The notes beneath the pieces were generated by a model, which searched no databases, was not told the origin of the DNA, and saw only the letters and a list, made by a program, of their open reading frames with translations. Both the position numbers and the translations under genes were made by a program. Source: Streptomyces sp. NBC_01216 (lineage in GTDB: Bacteria > Actinomycetota > Actinomycetes > Streptomycetales > Streptomycetaceae). From it: a DNA stretch of 64,000 bases. This document shows, piece after piece, positions 51,320 to 60,053 of the stretch. The stretch is from the NCBI RefSeq assembly GCF_035994945.1, contig NZ_CP108677.1:7063402-7127401 (forward strand). The letters are read 5' to 3'. Every line of letters starts with the position of its first letter. Positions within the stretch are counted from its first letter, which is position 1.

Positions 51320-51402
51320 AGCGTGGTCCGCACCGATCGAGCCGTTCTCCAGTGCCCCGTGGAGAAGCGTTCGAGCCCGCCTTGAGCAGGGCGGCGCATC
51401 CT
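51320..51402. promoter_or_regulatory. Divergent SARP-type promoters of acyltransferase and carboxylase genes
   Basis: Plus strand: TGGAGAA (51360), TCGAGCC (51371), TTGAGCA (51382) at 11-bp steps, 8 bp, CATCCT (51397-51402), 7 bp, ATG. Minus strand: TGGAGAA (51351-51345) and TCGATCG (51340-51334), 8 bp, CACGCT (51325-51320), 7 bp, ATG, with an additional 11-bp series TCAAGGC/TCGAACG/TCCACGG further up. The two sides are nearly mirror images. Confidence 0.7.
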
Positions 51403-51409
51403 GCACCGC

Positions 51410-53026
51410 ATGACCGTTGTCGAGGAAACGCCCCCGAGACCAGGGAACACCACCGGCGCCGTGACCTCCGCGGACGGCTGTCTGCGCGACCGGGCGGCGG
51501 AGCTCGCCGTCCTGCACGAACGGGTGCGCCGGGGTCCCGGTGAACGGGCCACCGAAGCACAGCACGCCAAGGGGAAACTGACCGCGCGCGAGCGCATCGC
51601 CCTGCTCTTCGACGAGGGAACCTTCTCCGAGATCGAGGAACTGCGCCGGCACCGGGCGACCGGTTTCGGCCTGGAGGACCGCCGCCCGCACACCGACGGC
51701 GTCGTCACCGGCTGGGGCAAGGTGCACGGCCGCACCGTGTTCGCCTACGCCCACGACTTCCGGATCTTCGGCGGCGCCCTCGGCGAGGCGCACGCCCAGA
51801 AGATCCACAAAGTGATGGACCTGGCCGAGGCCGCCGGCGCGCCGATCGTCGGTCTGTGCGACGGCGCCGGCGCCCGCATCCAGGAGGGCGTCACCGCCCT
51901 CGCCGGCTACGGCGGCATCTTCACCCGCAACGTGCGCAACTCCGGGGTGATCCCGCAGATCAGCGTGATCCTGGGGCCGTGCGCCGGCGGCGCCGCCTAC
52001 TCGCCCGCGCTCACCGACTTCGTGTTCATGGTGCGCGGCACGGCCCAGATGTTCATCACCGGACCCGACGTGGTGCAGGCCGTCACCGGCGAGGTCATCA
52101 CCCACGACGCGCTGGGCGGCGCCGACGCCCACGCCCAGGTCTCCGGTGTCGCGCACTTCGCCTGCGACGACGAGGAGTCCTGCCTGGAGGACGTGCGCCA
52201 CCTGCTGTCGATGCTGCCGGCGAACAACCGCGAGCTGCCGCCGGAACTGCCCTGCGACGATCTGCCGGACCGGCGCGCCGAGGCGCTGCTGGACCTGGTG
52301 CCGGCCGAGCCGGGGCGCGCCTACGACATGCGTGCGGTGATCGAGGAGATCGTCGACGACGGCGACTTCCTGGAGATCCAGGAGGGCTGGGCGACGAACA
52401 TCGTGTGTGCCCTGGCCCGGCTCGACGGCCGGGTGGTGGGCGTGGTGGCCAACCAGCCGTCCGCGTTCGCCGGGGTCCTGGACATCCACGCCTCGGAGAA
52501 GGCGGCCCGGTTCGTGCAGACCTGCGACGCCTTCAACATCCCGCTGGTCACCCTGGTCGACGTGCCGGGCTTCCTGCCGGGCGTCGACCAGGAGCACGGC
52601 GGCATCATCCGGCACGGCGCCAAGCTGCTGTACGCGTACTGCAACGCGACCGTGCCGCGGGTGCAGCTGATCCTGCGCAAGGCGTACGGAGGCGCCTACA
52701 TCGTGATGGACTCGCGCTCCATCGGCACGGACGTCTCGCTGGCCTGGCCGAGCAACGAGATCGCGGTGATGGGCGCGGAGGGCGCGGCGAACGTGGTCTT
52801 CCGGCGCGAGATCGCGGCGGCGGCCGACCCGGAGACGACCCGGGCCCGGCTGGTGAAGGAGTACCGAACCGAGCTCATGCACCCGTACTACGCGGCCGAG
52901 CGCGGCCTGGTCGACAGCGTCATCGACCCGGCCGACAGCCGGGCCCGGCTGATCGACGCGCTGGCCATGCTGCGGGCCAAGCACGCGCCGCTGCCGAGCC
53001 GCAAGCACGGGAACCAGCCGCAGTGA
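51410..53026 (+). CDS. Acyl-CoA carboxylase carboxyltransferase (beta) subunit
   Basis: 538 residues of the AccB/PccB class: N-terminal LTARERIALLFDEGTFSEIE, oxyanion-site GYGGIFTRNVRNSGVIPQIS, GPCAGGAAYSPALTDFVFM, and the C-terminal half with VPGFLPGVDQEHGGIIRHGA and KAYGGAYIVMDSRSIG. It transfers carboxylate from biotin to acetyl- or propionyl-CoA to make malonyl- or methylmalonyl-CoA extender units. The biotin carboxylase/BCCP alpha subunit is not in the window and is presumably the housekeeping one. It has an apparently leaderless start with the SARP-type -10 at 51397 and is overlapped by the small epsilon-like gene. Confidence 0.96.
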   Translation: MTVVEETPPRPGNTTGAVTSADGCLRDRAAELAVLHERVRRGPGERATEAQHAKGKLTARERIALLFDEGTFSEIEELRRHRATGFGLEDRRPHTDGVVTGWGKVHGRTVFAYAHDFRIFGGALGEAHAQKIHKVMDLAEAAGAPIVGLCDGAGARIQEGVTALAGYGGIFTRNVRNSGVIPQISVILGPCAGGAAYSPALTDFVFMVRGTAQMFITGPDVVQAVTGEVITHDALGGADAHAQVSGVAHFACDDEESCLEDVRHLLSMLPANNRELPPELPCDDLPDRRAEALLDLVPAEPGRAYDMRAVIEEIVDDGDFLEIQEGWATNIVCALARLDGRVVGVVANQPSAFAGVLDIHASEKAARFVQTCDAFNIPLVTLVDVPGFLPGVDQEHGGIIRHGAKLLYAYCNATVPRVQLILRKAYGGAYIVMDSRSIGTDVSLAWPSNEIAVMGAEGAANVVFRREIAAAADPETTRARLVKEYRTELMHPYYAAERGLVDSVIDPADSRARLIDALAMLRAKHAPLPSRKHGNQPQ

Positions 53027-53244
53027 GCGGGGACGTGATCCGGGTGCTGCGGGGGGCACCGACGCCGGAGGAACTGGCCGCCTGCGTGCTCGTCCTCCAG
53101 ACGCTGGTCGCCCGGCGGGGCGGCGCGGGACCGGGCGACGGCGGCGGTCCGTCCGCGGCGGGCTGGCCCCGGGCGGCCGAGCCGCTCGCCGTTCCCGCGC
53201 CGTCCTGGTCGTCCCGGCGGCCGCCTGCCTGGCGGGGCGCGTGA
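53023..53244 (+). CDS. Acyl-CoA carboxylase epsilon subunit-like
   Basis: 73 residues, GTG overlapping the carboxylase stop by 4 bp. DVIRVLRGAPTPEELAACVL and VLQTLVARR is the N-terminal helix motif of actinomycete AccE/PccE subunits, which bind and stabilise the beta subunit. The rest is Gly/Pro/Trp-rich and ends in WSSRRPPAWRGA, a usual ending for the family. It appears to be the last gene of the polyketide cluster; mobile-element debris starts just beyond. Confidence 0.9.
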   Translation: MSGDVIRVLRGAPTPEELAACVLVLQTLVARRGGAGPGDGGGPSAAGWPRAAEPLAVPAPSWSSRRPPAWRGA

Positions 53245-53299
53245 GGGCGGAACCTCGGCGTCGGGGAGGCCCTCAGGGGCTTTCCCCAAGGCCGGGTGG

Positions 53300-53688
53300 T
53301 TAGCGTTTTCGCAGGTTACGCCAGGGGGGGGGGCCGTTTCCTGTGTGACTGACGCGTAGCGTCCCGTACGGACCCTCTTGATCATTCCTTTCTCGGTCCA
53401 GCGGGCGAGTTGTCGGTGGGCGGCGGTGAGGGTGACGTCGCCGAGGCGTTCGGCGATCTCCCTTGAGCGCCGGAGCGGTTCGGGTTCTGCCTGCAGGATG
53501 GCCAGGAGGCGTGTCATGCGGTTGCTGGTCTGGCCGGGGCCGGCGTACTGGGGGATCGTGGTCGTGGGCCGTGCGGGCTCCGGTGCCGGCGGCGGCAGGA
53601 GAGTGATCACCGTCGAGGTCACGGCCTTGCTGGCGTCGGGGCGGCCGTCCCGTTTCCTTTCCGCGTAGCGGGAGATGGGGGACTTCAC
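53300..53688 (-). CDS. Winged-helix domain protein with a homopolymer near its end
   Basis: Minus-strand frame from GTG 53688 (AAGG upstream). Residues ~60-115 look like a winged helix: MTRLLAILQAEPEPLRRSRE, IAERLGDVTLTAAHRQLARW and TEKGMIKRVRTGRYASVT. At 53324-53333 the plus strand has ten consecutive G. With the tract as written, the frame runs on as antisense through the carboxylase to 52888. With one base more or less it would stop at 53300 after PPWRNLRKR. I give the shorter end as the likelier. This could be a sequencing slip or a real phase-variable tract. Function unknown, possibly a small regulator at the cluster border. Confidence 0.45.
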
Positions 53689-53760
53689 CTTGTGAGGCCC
53701 CCTGTGACCTGGACGGCCTGATACTGGGACGGATGGTCCCGGAGGAAGTAGTCACAGGTA

Positions 53761-53952
53761 GTGAGCCGGAAGAGCAACACGAGTAAGCGGTACACGGCCG
53801 AGTTCAAGCGGGACGCGGTCGCGCCGGCGCTGCCGTCGGACAAGACCGTCACCGAGGTTGCCCGGGACCTGGGCGTGAGCCCGGAGGGCCTGCGGAACTG
53901 GGTCAAGCAGGCGAAGAGGTGCGCCACGAACGCGGGAGGCCGCAATGGGTAG
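53761..53952 (+). mobile_element. IS3-family OrfA fragment
   Basis: 63 residues. SKRYTAEFKRDAVAPALPSD and VTEVARDLGVSPEGLRNWVK form the N-terminal HTH of IS3-family OrfA transposases. It breaks off after KQAKRCATNAGG, short of the leucine zipper and the OrfB overlap. No OrfB follows, so it is a remnant. Confidence 0.85.
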
Positions 53953-54053
53953 TTGAGCGGCTGAACGCGATGCTCTGCGAGTGATGAAGGAAGGCCCTTC
54001 GGAGCCGCCCCGCAGGGCAGGGTCATTGCGTGAAGTGATCTTGTCCGGGTTCG

Positions 54054-54318
54054 TCAGGTGAGGCCGAGGGTGGTCAGGGGGCGACGGTAGTCGCGGGCGG
54101 CCTGGCGGAGGGCGGCGGCCATGTTGGTCTGGCCGTTCTGGTGGTGGACGCCGACGGCGAGGTTTCGCAGGGAGGGCATGGTGCGGGGCAGGTGGCCGGT
54201 GCGGATCTTGGAGTCGTCCTCGCGGAAGGTCCGGTCACGGACGTGGTGCAGGAGGTTTTCGATGCCCCAGTGCCTTCTGGTCCAGGAGGCGAGTTCGGTG
54301 CGGTCGCGGGAGGGAGAA
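54054..54318 (-). mobile_element. ISAs1-family transposase C-terminal fragment
   Basis: About 88 residues: TELASWTRRHWGIENLLHHV, RDRTFREDDSKIRTGHLPR, SLRNLAVGVHHQNGQTNMAA and the end of the protein at 54054. These match the conserved C-terminal end (HWGIEN, D-x-F-x-E-D, SLRN) of ISAs1 transposases. Upstream sequence is scrambled in all frames, so the rest is lost. Confidence 0.8.
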
Positions 54319-54556
54319 CGTCTGGTGTCCGGTGCCCCTGAACCTCGACCATCTGCCACTGAAGTTTGACCAGAGACCGCCGGTGCCACCGCGGGCGCGA
54401 CTACCGTCTTGTGCGGGCGGTTCTTGAAGGTTGGCCTCGCGCCACCTGATTGATCTATAAATGCCTGGAGCGGGGCGCGGGTGGTCCTGCGGCAAAGATC
54501 TCTAGCGGGTGGGATCGATCGGGCGTGCGTCACCACTATCAGATCAGGAACGTGCC

Positions 54557-55576
54557 ATGAGAGTGCCGACAAGAGGCCGGATATCCGGTTTGACCAAGGC
54601 TGCACTCATTTGCGCCGCACTGGCGGTGGCGGGATGCACCGCCGAAGGTGATGTCGAGACGGTAAGCGGGATGACGCCGAAGGCAAGCGCCTACCTGACT
54701 TCCGCGCTGGATGTGATGGAGAAGCACTCCCTCGTCACAGCAGACGTGGACTGGCCGAAGGTCCGTCGGAACGCCGTTGCTCGTGCCCGGAAAGCGCAGA
54801 CACCTGCCGAGACCTATGGAGCGATCCGGCAGGCGCTGAGAGACCTAGACGACCGGCACAGCACCTTTTTCGACCCCCAGGAAGCGTCCCAAGCCCTGAA
54901 TGCGCCGGCTGACGACCTGATGCTCCCCGAAGGCCGCCACCTCGCGGGCGCCATCGGCTATCTGACGCTCCCACCAGTCCCGTCCGACCGTGTTGCAGCC
55001 CCGTACGTCCGCGCGGCACGTTCGACCGTCAGCGCGCTCGACGAACAGGGCACCTGCGGCTGGGTCATCGACATGCGGAGCAACAGTGGCGGAGACATGT
55101 GGGGGCCGCTCGCCGCCGTGGGGCCTATCCTCGGCGACGGGACGGTCGGCGAAGCTGTCTACGCGGACGGCGAGAAGGCTCCATGGGTGATCGAGAACGG
55201 CACCCCCCGCCAGTACATTGACGAATGGGGCTCCACTCCGTCTCTCGCACGGCCGATGCCGCCGGTGGCCGTGCTGACCAGCCGGAGGACTGCGAGCGCC
55301 GCGGAGGCAGTCACCATCGCGTTCCAAGGTCGGCCCAACACCCGCACGTTCGGGCAGCCGACCGCCGGTGTCCCTACCGCGAACGCCCCGTACCAGCTCT
55401 CCGACGGCGCGCTGGTCATCCTGACCGTGGCCCGCGAGGCTGACCGGAATGGGTACCTTTACAACGGTCCCATCGCCCCCGACGTGAATGTCCCGATTAC
55501 GCACGGACACGACCAAGTGTTGACGACGGCCACGGACTGGCTCAGAACTCAAGACGGCTGCCGCAAGGCTCCGTGA
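54557..55576 (+). CDS. S41-family peptidase lipoprotein
   Basis: 339 residues from ATG 54557 (AGGAA upstream). A lipoprotein signal ends in LAVAGC (Cys27). The peptidase core has GTCGWVIDMRSNSGGDMWGP and the nucleophile region VLTSRRTASAAEAVTIAF, where the Ser of TASAAE is the expected catalytic residue, followed by TFGQPTAGVPTANAP. No PDZ domain is visible, unlike CtpA proteins; it resembles the short Streptomyces S41 lipoproteins. It should act outside the membrane on unknown peptides. It lies intact among IS remnants. Confidence 0.9.
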   Translation: MRVPTRGRISGLTKAALICAALAVAGCTAEGDVETVSGMTPKASAYLTSALDVMEKHSLVTADVDWPKVRRNAVARARKAQTPAETYGAIRQALRDLDDRHSTFFDPQEASQALNAPADDLMLPEGRHLAGAIGYLTLPPVPSDRVAAPYVRAARSTVSALDEQGTCGWVIDMRSNSGGDMWGPLAAVGPILGDGTVGEAVYADGEKAPWVIENGTPRQYIDEWGSTPSLARPMPPVAVLTSRRTASAAEAVTIAFQGRPNTRTFGQPTAGVPTANAPYQLSDGALVILTVAREADRNGYLYNGPIAPDVNVPITHGHDQVLTTATDWLRTQDGCRKAP

Positions 55577-55665
55577 CTACCGGGTGCTGGGCCTTGACCC
55601 CGGCTTCAGCGCCAGGTGAGGGAGTGTTCAATGATCGGCGGATCCGATGATCAAGGAGACGCCAG

Positions 55666-56954
55666 ATGAGCGACACGACCATCGAGCAGATACCGGGCAG
55701 CGAGCCGACGGCGGGGGCCGTGGCGGCGAGTGACGAGCAGTTGGTTGCGATGCTGGTGGATCGGGCCCGGTCGGAGGGTCTGCAGCTGACTGGGGAGGGT
55801 GGGCTGCTGCAGCAGCTGACCAAGCGGGTGCTGGAGTCCGCCCTGGAGGGCGAGATCACCGATCACCTCGGATACGAGAAGCATGACGCCGAAGGTCGGG
55901 GCAGTGGCAACAGCCGCAACGGGACGCGGGCGAAGACGGTGCTGACCGATGTCGGCCCGGTCGAGGTCAAGGTCCCCCGGGACGTGGCGGGCACGTTCGA
56001 GCCGGCCATCGTCAAGAAGCGGCAGCGGCGCCTGTCCGGGGTGGACGAGATGGTGCTGTCGCTGTCCGCGAAGGGACTGACGCACGGTGAGATCTCCGCG
56101 CACCTGGCCGAGGTCTACGGGGCGAGCGTGTCCAAGGCGACCATCTCCACGATCACCGACAGGGTGATGGACGGGATGGCGGAATGGTCCAACCGCCCCC
56201 TGGACCGCGTCTATCCGGTGCTGTTCGTGGATGCGATCAACGTGAAGATCCGGGATGGTCAGGTGGCGAACCGTCCGATCTACGTCGTCATGGCCGTGAC
56301 CGCCGAGGGACACCGCGACATCCTGGGGATCTGGGCCGGTGACGGTGGCGAGGGCGCGAAGTACTGGCTGAGCGTGTTCACGGACCTGAAGAACAGGGGC
56401 TTGATGATGTCCTGATGCTGGTCTGCGACGGGCTGAAGGGCCTGCCCGAGGCGGTGGAGGCCGTCTGGCCTCGAACGATTGTGCAGACCTGTGTCGTTCA
56501 TCTGCTGCGGAACTCCTTCCGGCACGCGGCCCGACAGGACTGGGACAAGATCGCCAAGGCGTTGAAGCCCGTCTACACGGCGCCGAACGAAGCCGCCGCG
56601 ACCGAGCGGTTCGGCGAGTTCCAGGAAGCCTGGGGCAAGAAGTACCCGGCGGTCATCCGGCTCTGGGAGAACGCCTGGGCCGAGTTCGTGCCCTTCCTCT
56701 CCTTCGACGTCGAGATCCGCAAGGTCATCTGCTCGACGAACGCGATCGAGTCCGTCAACGCCCGCATCCGCAAGGCCGTACGTGCCCGCGGCCATTTCCC
56801 CAGCGAGGCCGCGGCCATGAAGTGCGTCTACATGGCCCTCATGTCGCTGGACCCGACCGGCAAGGGCCGCAAGCGGTGGACCATGCGCTGGAAGGCGCCC
56901 CTGAACGCCTTCCAGATCGCCTTCGAAGGCCGGCTCACCCCGGCCGCCAACTGA
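55666..56954 (+). mobile_element. IS256-family transposase, frameshifted
   Basis: Two consecutive frames (55666-56415 and 56415-56954) rebuild one ~430-residue Mutator-type transposase. DDE residues are present: Asp in VLFVDAINVKIRDGQ, Asp in MLVCDGLKGLPEAV and Glu in STNAIESVNARIRK. Near 56405 the expected continuous reading ...NRG-[L/V]DDVLMLVCDG is broken by one missing base, so it ends early in the first frame. The gene is probably inactive unless a programmed frameshift operates. I did not find matching terminal inverted repeats by eye, so element ends are unset. Confidence 0.88.
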
Positions 56955-57458
56955 CCCCTACAAAAACTGGATCAGCCGTCTACTGGACACACCCGACCCA
57001 CGGCTACTCGATCTGGCCACGGTCAGACCGCGGACAAGGGGGGCCGTGCACGCTGCTCCTTCGCCCCGACTACCCCGGCTGGGGCAGCGAAGGAGACCAG
57101 ACGATGACGAGCACTCACCCGAGGGCCGGGCAGCGGCACCGCTCGGGCCGATCCTCCTGGAAGGCCGGCCCGCGTTGGGCAAGCCCAAGGGGCCTCCCTG
57201 GGTGCCCCCTTTGGAGGGCCCTTGGGAACTCCCTTTGGTGCCCGGCACCCGAGGCCGGAGGAAAACCCCCCTTGTCAGGGCCGCAATCGGCGCGAAAACT
57301 GCGCCGTCACAACCCTCTTCTCTCCTCTACATGTCCGTGGTGGAGGAGAGCATCGGGTTCCGGGGGGCCCGGACGCCCTCCCAGGCCGGGCGCGGCCAGC
57401 GCCCGCAGCGGCGCCGGTCGGCCGGCGGCCGGTCGCGAGCAACGAGGGAGCAGAGCTG
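56955..57458. other. Gap of scrambled sequence
   Basis: About 500 bases with no protein-like frame. A GC-rich run with repeated CCCTTTGG/CCCTTGGG motifs (57185-57245) is present. It is probably debris from several insertions. A good Shine-Dalgarno (GAGGGAG) for the next gene ends it. Confidence 0.5.
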
Positions 57459-58706
57459 GTGGCGGGGAAGCGGAAGACCAACCCGGCGGGGTCGACGAAC
57501 AACTACCGCGGCGACGTGCTGCGCGTGCTCGGAGCGCTGAAGGTCGCGACAACGGATCAGATCCAGCGGATCGGCGCTCCGCACCTGACGTTCCGGCACG
57601 CCGACAAGGAGACCCCGTCGAAGCAGAAGCAGGCCCGTACCGCCTCGCACACGGCCGCGCTCTCCGACCAGCGGGGGCACGGCCTGTCCGAGAACGGCGG
57701 CTCCACCGAGACCGGCGAGACCCTGCGCAACCTGACCCCCAGGGGGCCTGCAGGCCGCCTCCTACGAGCTGAACCGGCCGGCGGGGGAGAGAGATGGGCT
57801 CCACCGCGCGCGGCGCGGGCTCGTCAGGGGCCTCCGACCCGATGGCCGTCAACGAGACGGTGATCGCGATGCTGCGCCCGAAGCCGAACATGGCCAGGCT
57901 CACCGTCGACCCGCCGCACGTCCAGGCCGCCGTCGACTATCCGGACGGCATCGGCACGATCGCCTCGCTCTGGACCGAGGTCCCGCTCCCGGCGACCGGC
58001 ACGTGGAACGCGCCCGGCAAGGGCGGCGCCCAGGCCGACATCGTGCTCACCGCCCCGCAGGACGAGGTGCCGCTGCTGTTCATCGAGGTCGACAACTGCC
58101 ACGAGACCGCCGAGGAACTCGCCGACAAGCTGGAGAAGTACGCCCGCTTCTTCAACCGGAAGGTGAAGGACACCGACGGCCGCGAGCGCCCGATGTGGCG
58201 TACGCGCTGGACGGTCCCCGAGGGCCGGTACGGCGATACGCCGCATCCGCCACGTGCTGCTGGTGTTCAACCGCGTCGGCGAGCGCAACCCCAACCACAC
58301 CGTCCCGCGCCTGCAAGAGCTGACCCGCCACCTGTGGCAGGGGGAGCGGCAGCGCGGCGGTCACCACTTCTACGACGGGAAGATCCCGATCATCGCGACC
58401 GGGCTGAATCAACTGTGCCAGCATGGTCCGGCCGGCCCGGTGTTCTTCCGCTTCGGACGCGACCATCCGCAGCCGCTCCTGGAGGCGATCGGCAACCCGC
58501 GCCGCGAGGCCGCCGACATCCGCGAGCAAGAGGAGGACCAAGCCCGGGCGGCGCAGTACCAGGCGCAGGTGTGGCGGGCAGCCCAGGAGCCGGCCGCGAA
58601 GCAGGCAGCCGAGCGCGAGGCCCGCCGTCCCTTCTGCACCGGCTGCGGGACGCCCGGCTGCGACCGGCCGGGGACGCGGTCCACGCCGCGGTCCTCACCG
58701 CGCTGA
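57459..58706 (+). pseudogene. Replication-relaxation-family protein, frameshifted
   Basis: Start GTG 57459. Three frame segments read in order: residues VAGKRKTNPAGS through VATTDQIQRIGAPHLTFRH to ETLRNLTPRG (to ~57745); then MAVNETVIAMLRPKPNMARL, GIGTIASLWTEVPLPATGTW, EVPLLFIEVDNCHETAEELA and MWRTRWTVPEGRYGD (to ~58240); then LLVFNRVGERNPNHTVPRLQ, KIPIIATGLNQL and a long charged tail. Two frameshifts (near 57745 and 58245) break it. Such proteins are common on Streptomyces plasmids and integrative elements and contain a helix-turn-helix. The C-terminal end meets an IS110 fragment. Confidence 0.75.
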
Positions 58707-59320
58707 AGAGCCTCGCCCGGCGCGTCAAGGAACTCACCGCCGAACATCAGGCCCTGACCCGGGCCCTGGACAGTGAGGTCACCGCCAACAACTCCGGGCT
58801 GCGGGCCGCCTACGGCGTCGGTCCCGACACCGCTGCCCAGCTGCAGGTCACGGCCGGAGGCAATCCCGAACGCCTGCGGACCGAGGCGTCCTTCGCCGCC
58901 CTCTGCGGAGTCGCCCCCGTTCCCGCCTCCAGCGGCCGCACGAACCGGCACCGCCTCTCACGAGGCGGCGACCGGGCAGCCAACGCCGCCCTCTACCGCA
59001 TCGCCCTGGTCCGCATGTCCAGCGATCCCCGCACCCGCGACTACGTGGCACGGTAGACCGCCGCCGGCCGAACCAAGAAGGAGATCATCCGACTGTTGAA
59101 GCGGGCCATCGCCCGGGAGATCTTCCGCTGCCTGACCACCACGGTCACCGTCCCGGGCATCGCCGACCTGCGTCCCTTGAGGCAGTCGAAGAACATCACC
59201 CTCACTGCGGCGGCCCGCCACTGCGGCGTCTGGCCCGCCACGATCTCCACCCTCGAACGCGGACTCCGCCGAGACAACGACCTCGCCAACACCTACCGCG
59301 ACTGGCTCACCGCCGCTTGA
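58687..59320 (+). mobile_element. IS110-family transposase C-terminal remnant
   Basis: The Transposase_20 part is present: SGLRAAYGVGPDTAAQLQVT, ERLRTEASFAALCGVAPVPA, then RGGDRAANAALYRIALVRM. It stops at a TAG after DYVAR (59054-59056). In-frame continuation TAAGRTKKEIIRLLKRAIAR and an HTH-like tail with LRQSKNITLTAAA follow, indicating a nonsense mutation in an otherwise continuous 3' part. The N-terminal RuvC-like DEDD domain is missing. Confidence 0.85.
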
Positions 59321-59489
59321 CAGCCAATAGGAGCATCAGCGGCGGCCAGTTGGGTCATCTCGGAGCAGGCGGCGGTGAGCCGTGCCAGGAGATCGTGATG
59401 TTCGGCCTTTGCCCGCCGGGTGGGTGTATCCAACAGCGCGGGCTCGCTGTGGTTCATCAAGGCTGGACGCATGCTCCTGCCGGACAAGC

Positions 59490-59680
59490 TCATCGACGAC
59501 CGCTACCTCACGCAGGACGACCGCATTGCGATCGCCGAAGGACTGCTTGCCGGCCGTACTCCCGGGCCGATCAGCCAGGAGATCGGCAAGCACCGCTCCA
59601 CCGTCTACCGGGAGCTTCGCCCCCCCGACATCGGCTTCACGGCCGCCGCGAACACGACGGTCGCGACGGCGGTGGCATGT
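59490..59680 (+). mobile_element. IS30-family transposase N-terminal remnant
   Basis: RYLTQDDRIAIAEGLLAGRT, then QEIGKHRSTVYRELR is the HTH of IS30-type transposases. After RELRPP the expected frame is lost (FTAAANTTVATAVAC). Short remnant only. The 170 bases before it (59321-59489) hold no recognisable gene. Confidence 0.7.
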
Positions 59681-59749
59681 ACGGCAAGAGCGCGGCGGAC
59701 GCCGTTCCCGCCGCGTTCCGGGAGCCGGGGGCTCCCCGGGGTCGTCTGA

Positions 59750-60053
59750 CGCAGTGCGGCCCGGAGTCGGCCGATCCGCCGCCTCCGGGCCATGTCAGTG
59801 GAGAGGCGCGACCTGTGCCGCACGCATGGATGGTTGACCGCGCGAGGGTGTCGGCAAGGCGAGGTGCCGACGCCGATCTGAGTGGCCGTCAGTGGCAGGC
59901 GCACTCCAGAGAGATCAATTGTGTATATGATGATATATTAAGAGATATGTCGGGGTAGGGAATTCTCTGCGGATGAGGCGGTGTGCGCTTGTCCTGCCGC
60001 CCCGGGGCCTCGTACCGCCGCTGGGACCATTCCTCAGGAGAAAGGCCCTCGTT
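59750..60053. other. Intergenic stretch with an AT-rich island
   Basis: Mostly degenerate IS-like sequence. From about 59918 to 59952 the DNA turns AT-rich (TGTGTATATGATGATATATT), unusual for this replicon, and may hold the promoter of the secreted glycine-rich gene. AGGAGAAAGG lies 8 bases before its GTG at 60054. Confidence 0.4.

Noticed and set aside
49769..53059. 1096-codon minus-strand frame over oxidase, acyltransferase and carboxylase
   Set aside because: Shadow frame; real genes on both strands in this interval have intact catalytic motifs.
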